Shown in pieces: positions 1 through 9,418 of a stretch of 28,329 bases of DNA. The notes under the pieces are model-generated. The model was not told the origin of the DNA. It made no database searches and saw only the letters and a list, made by a program, of their open reading frames with translations. Position numbers and translations under genes: made by a program. The stretch lies in assembly GCA_015143735.1 (NCBI GenBank), contig VKHC01000021.1:1-28329 (forward strand), read 5' to 3'. Origin of the DNA: Synura sp. LO234KE. Lineage: Eukaryota; Sar; Synurophyceae; Synurales; Mallomonadaceae. Numbering within the stretch: the stretch's first letter is position 1; each line of letters starts with the position of its first letter.

Positions 1-98
1 TACCCCTAGAGGGATCTGCCAATCTGGCTCATAAGGGTGCTTAGTGACTGACATATCATGTTTTTCTCTAAGCTAAGTTTAACTTTGAAAAAAAAAAT
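1..98 (+). mobile_element. 3' end of a LINE-like retroelement (copy A, rest outside window)
   Basis: Bases 29-98 resemble the 3' end of the element ending at 22350. Shared blocks, in order, are 'ctcat(a/g)agggtgcttag', 'catgt' followed by 't(c/t)t', 'ctaagctaagtt(t)aacttt' and an A-rich tail. The tail here is a run of ten A (about 89-98), typical of target-primed insertion. The rest of the element lies left of the window, so no coding part or target-site duplication can be checked. The tail ends three bases from the stop codon of the minus-strand kinase gene. Confidence 0.7.
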
Positions 99-101
99 CT
101 G

Positions 102-3100
102 CTACGGCCCCCACCGTACCCGAATCGGTTTTGCGCCTACTCCGGAGAGCAATTCCTTGGCTCCGCTGGGAGTGGCGGAAGGATCCATTATATGAGCCTT
201 GCAAAGTTCATATACTTGTCTATGGAAGCGCACGTTAAGGAACAAGGCGATGTTAAAGCTGGGACGACGCCATACTAAGAATACGTACTCGTAGAGCTCA
301 TCCCCAAGCAGCTCCACCGCGTTCCTCCGCTTGTCCGCTATAAATCCCTCGATCAATCCTTGTTGTCGCTGTTTCTGCTCCTGAACCTGGCGACGGACGC
401 ACAGCAGTACGATGAGGAACTCAGAAGGTAAGGTAAGGGACGGGGGGGGGCATAAGCATGCATGTACAGAATAGGAACTGTTCAGAGTTTGGTTAGTCAA
501 TGGATTTATATTGTCTCTCTCAGACTCCTCCAACGGAGCTAAACTATCTCCCAGACCTGTTGAGGAGAGGGCTTGAACCGCGAGACAGTCTGACTTCCGC
601 GGAGGTCGTCGTCGACGTCGGAGGACTTCACATCTGACTGCAAGGCCTGTCGCAGGGCCTGGGACATGCTCCCGCGGGACATCGACATTGACATCACGTC
701 TTTATCCGTCGCCCCTGGGACCTGGTCCTCGTCGCCTATTTCCGCGTCCTCCTCTGCGCCGCGCTCGTCCTTCTCATCTCTGCTGCTGTACCTCGCGGCC
801 ACGGGAATATCTCTGAATTTATCGTCCCCGTCTTCATCCCTCTCCATATCCACGTTCGTGTCCACCTCGCCTATTCTCCCTCGTCGCAACGACCAAACGG
901 GATTCCATTGACCCTGTGTCATCCCATCGCCCCCACCCTCACCGTCACTACTGCTGCTCTCTTCCTTAGGGACTGCGCTCGACTTCCTTGACGACAGCCG
1001 CTTCTGTTCCGCCGGCTGGGACTGCTCGTCGGAGACAACGGATAGTTCCTTGGCACTGGGAGACCTTTTGACCGGATCCACAGAACCTACAGTACCTCCT
1101 GCGTTCGCAAGTCGCGGTGTGAGGCGTAACGGCTGGGCAGCGCTATCGACCGGATGCACGTCAATCGGGAGGACGGCCCTCTGGAGGCTGTGTCTCCTAA
1201 CGGTGACTTCAGACGAGGCGTCGTATACCGCCACTGAATACGGCGCACAAGGGAGGGAACAGACAAGCAAGATGAGGAGAGAATGTAGATGCATTTCAAT
1301 CCCTTCCTCCTTCACCCACCTTTCGGCCCAGTATCCTCTGCCAACCCTGTCATAAATGCAGCCCTCTCTTCCAGCCCCTCATTCTTTTTCTCTTCGGAAA
1401 TCGTTCTATCCGCTCCCGGTCGAACTAAGGTCATCTCCGTCTTTCCGCTGTCTTGCTCATCGTCGTCCTCCTCGAAATCTTCCTCGTAAACAGTCCCGTT
1501 GTTATTGTATCCGGACACGTTGCCGTCAAAGTCAGCGGACATAGACTTCCCGATCTCTAACAGTTCCTCCAAACGTAACCGCTGCCGGCGCTCGTCCGCG
1601 TCCGTGAGTAGCGGCGAAGAATCCTCGTCCGCGAAACCACCGGACTGCCGCGCCACAGCCTTCTCTTCCTCCTCGCGGTCCCTTGCCATCGCTGCAGCGA
1701 TCAACATCTGGCTCACCTCGTAGTCGTTACTCTGACGCAGAGCCGGGGACTCCGAGCAAGGAATGTACACGTCGTCCCCCTCATCCTTACCCTCTGACGA
1801 CACGTCCTCGCCCACAGGCTCCCCCCCTTTCCCCTCGTCACCCTCGTCCCCGCCCTCCTTCCCATCGCCCTTGTCCTCCCCCACAGGTCGTCGGACCGGA
1901 GGCCTCGTCTGGTAGCGACTCAAGGCCTTGCTGCTGGGCGTCCTGGTCTTGCTCGGACCGCGAACTCGATCGCCGCGAACGCCGGCCACCGCGGGCAAAG
2001 GAACCGACACCGCACCACTGACGTCGCGACTTTTGCCAAGTGGGGGAGGAGGAGGTGGCACTTTAGTGGGAGTCCCGGAGTGAGACAGCGACGACCCGTT
2101 ACGTCCTGGAGTGGTGGAAAGCTTGGACGAGGACTTCTCTTTCTTCCTCTTCCCGCCCACCGCGCCCGTAGAGTTTGTGTCCGCTGCATCGGGAGAGGAG
2201 GAGCGGGCGGGGTCCACCGACACGGCAGACGGCTTCTTTATCACTATTTCCGACGGCGCGATGGCCGCTAGCTCTGGAGGGAGAGAGAAGTTATGTTCCT
2301 TCAACCGCTCCCTTATTGACTCCTGAGCCACACGGCATACAACGAGAGAACGGCAGATAACAGATCAAACAGGTGGCCAATACCAACTTTATATCATCCT
2401 CGATAAGTTGGCTCCGATAGATTTGGTCTAATTATTCCTTTACGATTGCTTAATATGATGAGTGCGGTAAACAATGGACGACATATCTCACATCGCAAAG
2501 AATCTCTTTCGTAGTAGGCCGTAGTAGAGGGTCCTTCTGCAGCAGGTTCAGCACTAGCTGTGACAGATCGGTTGAAACCGTTTCCGAGGGAGGTGGCGTG
2601 ACTTGAGCATTGATGATCTTCATTATAAGAGCGCATTGGTTTCTTGCTTCAAAAGGGTGATTTAAAGTACAACACTGCACAACAGAAATGTATTGGTATG
2701 TGGTTATCTTGATGCAGAACGTTCCTCTCCACCCTGAGTAATTTAAAATTAACTCACCTCGTAAAGCACTACTCCAAGAGCCCAAACATCGGATTTATCT
2801 CGATAAGGTTGATCGGCACAGAGTTCTGGAGATAAATAATACGGAGTGCCCACAATAGTTTGCGCAAACGCAGTACTTGTTTCCAATAACTTTGCCACAC
2901 CTAAATCTCCAATTTTCACGCTAAAATAAGGTTGCGAGTCGTCTTTTTTGAGAAATACATTAGCGCATTTTAGGTCCCGATGAAGAATTTTCTTCCGGTG
3001 CAAGTAATACAATCCTAAAATGATCTGTAAACCTATATTCCATGTAACATGCTCCTTTAAGCAAATCAAATTTTTGTCTTTTGCTTTTTTAATTAGCGAC

Positions 3101-3461
3101 TGCAGGTCTCCTTTATTACAAAATTCCATTACTATATATAAACTATCGGTCTCCAAATAGGAATCATAATATTTGACAACATAAGCGCTGTCCATCTGGG
3201 ATAAAATTCGAACTTCATTTATGGCCTCTTCTTGTTCTTTGTAGGAGAGCTCTGCTATCCTTACTGTCTTTATTACGTATATTCCACTATCAACAATTCG
3301 CTTCACTGCAAAACACGAAAATGGCGCAAGGCGATTAATTGATTAATCATCAGCAAAAGTTTGAACTAATATGTCGGACCTTTATGCACAGTTCCAAATG
3401 ATCCAGAACCAAGCTTTTGCATAAAAATGAAATCGCTAGAGCTGGACCTATCATCCCCCAT
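102..3461 (-). CDS. NEK-family serine/threonine kinase with long acidic C-terminal tail, six exons
   Basis: Exons on the minus strand are 3461-3380, 3305-2758, 2674-2492, 2322-1320, 1233-557 and 386-102, giving about 925 residues. All joins keep frame and use GT-AG. The kinase domain is complete: glycine loop GSGSFGTVHK (interrupted by intron 1), the ATP lysine in YVIKTVRI, HRDLKCAN catalytic loop, DLGVAK in place of DFG, activation segment GTPYYLSPE, and DVWALGVVLYE. HRDLKCANVFL with GTPYYLSPEL is characteristic of the NEK (NIMA-related) family, which acts on centrosomes, cilia and microtubules. Residues beyond about 275 are low-complexity, Ser/Pro/acidic, with YEEDFEEDD and a final segment containing ELLGDELYEYVF. 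The start ATG sits 13 codons before the glycine loop. The last acceptor is ambiguous: 386 (ccag) or 419 (ctgag), both in frame. Kinase call firm; tail exons 5-6 less so. Confidence 0.85.
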
Positions 3462-3533
3462 GGTTTTGTATTTGGTAACGTTTGCAAGGAAACTGTGTGT
3501 TGGGATGATAATTGCTCAACTAAAGTGCTCCGA
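3462..3533. promoter_or_regulatory. Putative bidirectional promoter between kinase and mannosidase
   Basis: Only about 72 bp separate the inferred start codons of the divergent kinase (3461, -) and GH99 gene (3534, +). The GH99 frame is open further left, with an in-frame ATG at 3417 inside kinase exon 1, so the 5' ends may overlap. No clear TATA box is visible. The call rests on gene arrangement only. Confidence 0.35.
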
Positions 3534-5019
3534 ATGTTGAAATGCATTTTTGTAAGTTTTGTTGTTTCCAGTCCAACTTATTTCTCAAGAGAAATAGATC
3601 GTGAGGTTCATGGATTCTTTTATCTGTGGTATGGAAATGTAGATCGTGATGGTGCTTGGAAGCATTGGAATCACGGTATGTAGTTAGTAGTTACCAGAAT
3701 TAGCAATTATTCAATAATGCCTTATGGTTAACCTCTTGATTACATTTTGATATCCAAAGAGGTATTACCGCATTGGAGGAGTGATGTAAATGATCAATAT
3801 TTAACAATTGGTAAACGATTTACACCTCCGGAGGATATTCATTCTCCCTATTATCCGTTGAAGGGTCCTTACAGCAGTAGAGACCCTGAAATTATATTTA
3901 ATCAATTTGCTGAAATGCGTCAAAGTGGAATTGATGTTGCTGTTTTGTCGTGGTGGGGACAATCGTCCAAAAATTATTCCACTGACACGCAAGGTATATC
4001 TACTGATTCTATTGTGTCAATCATCATGGGATTAGCGGAGCATGATGGTTTTATTAAAATTGCTTTTCACCTCGAACCGTATCCTTCAAGATCTGCGCTA
4101 TCTGTGCGTGATGATATTAAGTATATTCTGGAGAAATACGGATCATACACTTCGTTCTATCGAACACGTGATGGACTCCCTCTATTCTATGTTTATGATT
4201 CTTATCACATATCAACGGATGAGTGGGAGGATATTCTTCAGCCGGACGGTAAAAACACTATTCGGAATTCACCATTAGACGCGGTGATGATTGGTTTGTG
4301 GTTGGAGAGGCAGAATGGCGACGATTTGAAAAGGAGTGGGTTTGATGGCGTGTACACGTACTTCGCGTCTGAAGGTTTTTCGTACGGATCCTCTGTGCAT
4401 AACTGGCTACGGATATGCAATTACTGTCGCGCCAATGAAATGCTTTGCGTGTTAAGCGCCGGACCCGGCTATAACGACACTAAAATCCGACCTTGGAATC
4501 ATGCCAACACTATGAGCAGAAGGTGTGGAGTATGGGTTATCAATAAAGACGATCAATTCGGACTGGTATCTCAATTGCGGTTTTCTTTTTCTGTCCTCTC
4601 TCCCGTCCACTTCAGGGATGGATCCTATTACCGAGAAATGCTGGAGGGCGCCCTCGCCGCCAACCCTCATGTCGTCAGGTTATTACAAGCGCCAAGTTCC
4701 CTTGCACAATATTGTAGTAGGATGTTGTCTCGTAACGTTACTGTTCCTTTGATGTCTCTGCCTTCGTGCTCACCCTCTTCTCACCTATTGTCTATGACTG
4801 TGCGCATCAATGTCCTTCCGCGAAAGCATAACTTCTTTTAACGAGTGGGGCGAGGGAACTCAAATTGAACCCGCCCGGTCTAGTGGCGGTGCGTCCGCGG
4901 CATACCTGACCTACGGCCGTAATCCATTCGTGTACTTGGAGATAACGGCAGAGTACGCCAGGAAGTTTCGGGGGGAATTTCACGAAGGTCCCGGAACTAA
5001 TCAAGAACGAGAACTGTAA
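3534..5019 (+). CDS. MANEA: Glycoside hydrolase family 99 endo-alpha-mannosidase, four exons
   Basis: Exons 3534-3675, 3760-4522, 4616-4678 and 4827-5019 give 386 residues. Introns are 84, 93 and 148 nt, all GT-AG and phase-consistent. The product follows the GH99 fold closely: YFSREIDREVHGFFYLWYGN, the KHWNHE-VLPHW block, SPYYPLKGPYSSRDP, VAVLSWWGQ, FHLEPYPSR, LPLFYVYDSY, SGFDGVYTYFASEGF, GPGYNDTKIRPWN and the catalytic SFNEWGEGTQIEPA with both glutamates of the NEWxE motif. Animal members are Golgi type II membrane enzymes that cleave glucosylated mannose from N-glycans. Here the N-terminus is short: MLKCIFVSFVVSS, a weak signal-anchor. Human MANEA is longer (about 460 residues), mostly in the N-terminal stem, so an upstream exon could be missing; the in-frame ATG at 3417 is an alternative start. 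Confidence 0.92.
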
Positions 5020-5600
5020 TTGAGCCATGGTTTTCTACGGATGGAATGTAATCGTGATGTATTTTATTCCATTTAACTTCAAAACTATAAATTTTTGTTA
5101 TCGTAACCATTGATGTTTTCTCATGTATCTTGACAGTGGTAGTAGAACATCGCGAGAAATTTCGCAATGTGGACTAAGTTTTAGTGGCGGGCGGCATGAG
5201 TTGCAATAGGACTACGCACAACTACACACACTCTATCACAAATTATATTTTTCAATCATCGTCGTGCACAGCCGGTGCAACGTTTGGACCAATGGGGTGG
5301 TAACATGATTGGTAAACACGAACCGCTATCCTACAGGTTTGTCGGTTTGGTCGTATCTTGGTGGGGTTAGTAGCAACAAGAAGAGCGTCTTCAGAAACAA
5401 ACAAGGAGCCGCTCCTCCTAATCTACCAACATAGTAAACCGATAAATCTGCTTGGGAGATCATCTACCAAAAATCGTATCCATAGTTAATTCATAGGGCG
5501 GCGCAGTAAGATGAGGTTTTCCCCAAGAAATAAATTTCCTTCTTACTAATTGTTACGGTTGACAGGACCACACGCTGAAAGTCTACTAAAAGTGAGTGTC
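5020..5600. other. Intergenic, no gene seen
   Basis: This stretch after the GH99 stop contains no ORF of interest and no recognisable repeat or RNA gene. It presumably begins with the 3' UTR of the mannosidase gene. Confidence 0.5.
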
Positions 5601-5601
5601 T

Positions 5602-6440
5602 CCCGTGTACCAAGTGGCATACCCCGTCACCCCGTGGGGGATAATTAAGATTGGGTTACAAAGTCAGACAAGATTTTAAGAACGTGTTCCTGTACCAAAG
5701 CATGTCTAAGTCTTTTACAATTCGGCTTCTGAGTAATTTTCCCTCCGAATCCGTCTAAAGGCCGCTAAATTCACGTAGTAATCTGAGCCTTTAAAAGTGC
5801 ACGCGACTCCACTACCAGTTTCTAGCGCACGAATGAGTAAATACTGCTGACAAATTAATTTTCAGTTATAACCATTCTACTCGGGAGGGGCCTTTTTTCC
5901 CGCCCATGAGTGGAGGACGCTTTCCCTCTCCCCCTACTCGGCGGTCACGGGGTTTGCCAGTTGCCATATGGGGCTCTTAATTATTATTGCCGAAAATCTT
6001 TCATCGTAATAATGATAAATAGACAGAAGGCATACGCAGAATGTCCAATAACTAAGAGCTCCCATGTACCAACTGGCAAGCCCCGTTATCCGGGTGGGGG
6101 AGGGGGGAGGCGGCCTCCGCCCGAAGGCGTAGGAAAGGCCTCCCCCGGGGATGATTAGTACGCAACGACCTCCGAAACTAGATAGAAGGGTAAGCGCGTA
6201 CCACCCCCGGGGGAGGACACTCCTACTAAAGGGGAAAAAGGGCGGGAAAACGACAGTATTGTAGCTCGATGCAGAGATAGTGGTACCAAGAGCACCGGCA
6301 GATAAGGGAGGAATGGCGTGTTCACAGTTCAACAAGTGAGATAATGATGCAAAAATGCAGGCCATCACACTGACCGAGACCAGGAATGCAAAATAGACAA
6401 AAAGCTCTCATGGCACATCTGACTGGCACCGCAATTGGGG
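5602..6440. repeat. Cluster of four related GC-rich repeats, two forming a foldback
   Basis: A roughly 40-bp motif with core 'gtaccaa(g/c)tggca(t/a)(a/g)ccccgt' occurs directly at 5602-5644 and 6054-6102, inverted at 5931-5977, and degenerately at about 6402-6440. The 5931-5990 and 6048-6102 arms are inverted with a loop of about 60 nt and could form a cruciform or hairpin. Homology continues into an AT-rich flank ('gctcttaattattattg' versus the complement of 'caataactaagagc'). The pattern fits decayed terminal inverted repeats of small non-autonomous DNA transposons. Open frames here are by-products of the palindromes. Confidence 0.6.
5668..5860 (+). repeat. Dispersed repeat, copy 1 (second copy near 24 kb)
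   Basis: The segment around 'ttcggcttctgagtaatttt' through 'gtagtaatctgagcc' matches 23901-24095 in the same orientation. The best block is about 95 bp with moderate divergence and small gaps; weaker similarity extends both ways. It overlaps the inverted-repeat cluster and is probably part of the same kind of old element. Confidence 0.55.
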
Positions 6441-6449
6441 CAACAAAAT

Positions 6450-8290
6450 TACTCTAGATAAAGGGACACGAGGAGTTGAAGCGGCTCCACTACGCTGGTG
6501 CTCCGGCGATCCGGCCCCTTCCCGTGTGCCCACGGTGGTGCAAGCTGGTCCCGCTCCGGTCCGGAGAAACTTTCATCACGTGAGACAGCAGGGGTTGGAT
6601 CAAGGGACGATGGCAGAGGAGACGTCGTAGTTGCGAGGGTGTCGTGCCCCTTCACGCTGTCCTCGCGTGTGGGTTGCGTATCCTCCCGCTCCGGGAGCAA
6701 GCTCTCGATGGTCGGTTCCGCTAAGACACTTTGGATTTCAGTCCCCTTTATGGTCCCTCAACGAGAGACCTGCTGGGAGCGCCGCTCCGGTGAGGACAGG
6801 TGGGAAAACGAAGCAAGGCCCCTCCGACCTTGTGGAGTGGATGAAGGGAGGGAGGGTGAGAAATGGACGCCGTAGAGAGTTAGGCTTCCTCCACCCTCCT
6901 CAGAATTACAGCTCATATGGGGTTGATTACCTTTCCCTATGGATCTCACGCCCCTATAGTTGCGAAGAGACTCTCGATTCTCGCCATTTGCAGCGAAGAG
7001 AAGTAGCCCAGTTACCCGCGGGAGTACTCCTCTGGATCTAGAGCGATTTCTTTACGACTTGACTTCCACGTCGTATCGAGGGACGAGGTCGTCTGGGAGA
7101 TAATCGGTACGCTTGTCTGCCTTATGGCACTGATAAGATAAGAAGGACAAACTCGGACCGCGACGCTGGTCCACTCGTTTTGAAGGTCACGCTGTGTTGC
7201 CTCCACCCGGAGGAGGAAGTTACAGCGCCAGACAATTTTAACATAAAAGACTTTGTCAGGAGTGTCTTGTTGACCCTCGTATTGTTGAGAGAAGCCAAGT
7301 GGGGCAAAACCTTGGATCTGAAGAAGGTTAGAGAGTTTTCCAAGAGATTGATGACACCTGGGTCCCATAGCGTGGTCTTGCAGAGAGTTTCTGGTGATAT
7401 ATGCATGAATAGAGACAATATAGCTGTTTAGTTATTCCAATTCCAATTAGATGAGATCTCAAGAAGTTTGAATGGCGACGCTGTAAACATAGGTCAGCTG
7501 GTGGTGGAATAATATGCGTCAGAGAGTTTATCCGGGTGGGTGGTGGTGCGTAGTCAGTAATATCAGCTTCGCTGTCAGCAGCACGAAAATATTGGAATTG
7601 ATCAAGGCAAGGTGTCCTCCTCGAGTGTAACTAGAGGTCACAGCTTTGGCGGGTACCTGGTCCGTCAAAGGCGCGCCAAAATGAAAGATAAAAGTAGAGT
7701 GGAGAGCGGGGCTGCAGTCGCCAGTCCGCGACGATTGACACCCGTCAATACCGAGGTCAGAGGGAGTTTTCCATTAACTCAACTTTGTCGGCTCCAGAAT
7801 GAGTCGGATCCGACGATGGTGCCAGAGTGTTCTAAGTCCCCCCAAACTTCAGACCTGTAGCGGAGCTGTTACCGAGCTGAAATCCTGGAAAAGGAGAGAG
7901 TCGGAAACGCGATTGAAATTTATCGCCAAAGCAACTTTGCGAAGAATATAGGGCTGGAGTTGAGGGGGCTTGTGCTCCAAACCAAATTGTTGCCACAATG
8001 TGCTTGAGCGAAATTCGGTGGAAGATTAGGCGATGCTGATGAAGTCCTTGGGTAGCATCGGCGCTTCCACCAGTGCCAGGGTAAGAAAATGAAGTGAGGC
8101 CCAGATGCTCTCGTGGATTTGTAAAGGTAAAGATTTCGGCGTGAGGTCCTGTTTGTTCTTGATCACTCCAAATCGGAGGAGTGGAACAGGATTGACAGCG
8201 GGAGTGCGATTTCCAAATAGACTAGTGCGCCAATCATCGTCATCGAGCACTCCTCGAGTATCTTGGATATTCCGCTCTAAATGAGGCCAA
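6450..8290. other. GC-variable region, no gene recognised
   Basis: Several frames of 80-135 codons are open on both strands (for example 6631-7041 + and 7012-7368 -), but none shows a recognisable domain and they overlap one another in conflicting frames. The sequence may be old element debris, like the rest of this intergenic block. Confidence 0.4.
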
Positions 8291-8298
8291 TGTGGAAG

Positions 8299-8556
8299 AA
8301 CCTGAGCCGGTTGTCGGTAATATTGATACTCTGCTTTATCAGCTTCAACTTCCGACGGTAAGGAGAATTGAAAAACATATTTGCTGCTGCCAGGGCAATA
8401 GCGCAAAGTATTTACTTTATTTCCGCATAAACCAGAGCCCTTTGTCTGTAAGATTGATACTCCGTTTCATCATCTTCATCTTCCGACAATGAGGAGAATT
8501 GAAAAATTGATTGGCTCTTGCCAGGGCACCAATTCTGCAAAGAGTCGTATTTACTT
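8299..8556 (+). repeat. Diverged tandem duplication, unit about 130 bp
   Basis: Unit 1 (about 8299-8421) and unit 2 (about 8430-8556) share, in order, 'aacc(t/a)gagcc', 'attgatact(c)', 'cttccgac', 'gaggagaattgaaaaa' or its near copy, 'tgccagggca', 'gcaaag' and 'tatttacttt'. The units differ by substitutions and small indels, so the duplication is not recent. No third unit is visible. Confidence 0.7.
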
Positions 8557-8559
8557 TCG

Positions 8560-9400
8560 AGGTAATCGAGTCTAATTTTTGTGCAAAATTGGTTTGGTCA
8601 AAGTTTATGTGTAGACGTTGTTGTTTAGGGAGACTAAGTTATTTCTCTATCTGGATTGTTTTGGCTAAGGTGTCGAATCGCCTAAGTCTTAAGGAATACT
8701 TATTTTCCTTCGGTATCATCGTTGAAATCCTTCACTCTTTGAACGGTGTTCCATGCTCTTGGGACCGAGTTGATGAGTAATAATCAATTTTTGGAAACAA
8801 TTATGTTGGCGGAGACGTCAATCTCCAAAATTTTTTAGCAATTATTTAGTAGTATGCCGTAAATAAGAGAACTATAGGCAATTGTGAGATTACACCGCTC
8901 AAAATTGGAGTAGATAAATACTTGTTAGATATGCTTCGGTACTGTCACACAGCCTAAACACGTTTTAAACATCGGATAAAAAAATACTCTAAATTATTAT
9001 ACATTCTAGGGCATTTTCCTTTTTTCTACCGTAATAATTGTTAATGGGTAATAGATTTGTTAGGGAGGGGGTGGTCGGTTTTGTGATTGGGTCCGGTTTA
9101 CTCACTTCTTGGGTTGTCTTTATTCCTTTTTTCGCCCTTTAAACTGAATATACGCCCTCGTCCGCATGCCAACACTGGTCCATTCCGAAACCGAGTGGGG
9201 GTGAGCTCCGGGTGAAGACTACTCTGGGATCGAATTTCTATTCACCCACACCTGCGTAGTTGTCAGGGACGAGGCACTTGGCGCAGGGGTGCGCAGAGGA
9301 TGACACAAACCCGCAACAACAAGAAATACAACAAGTTAAGAATTCTTTTAATATATTTGAAATCACAAGTTGTAAATATTAGAACGTAAGACACAAGTAC
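8560..9400. other. AT-rich intergenic, no gene seen
   Basis: Nothing codable with a recognisable product lies here. The right end holds the likely 3' UTR of the minus-strand gene that stops at 9419. An A/T-rich stretch at about 9335-9385 may include its polyadenylation region. Confidence 0.4.
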
Positions 9401-9418
9401 ACGAATCCTACACCATCG

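Noticed and set aside
5934-6368. 144-codon open frame on the minus strand
   Set aside because: It lies across the inverted-repeat cluster and shows no domain; it is probably open by chance.
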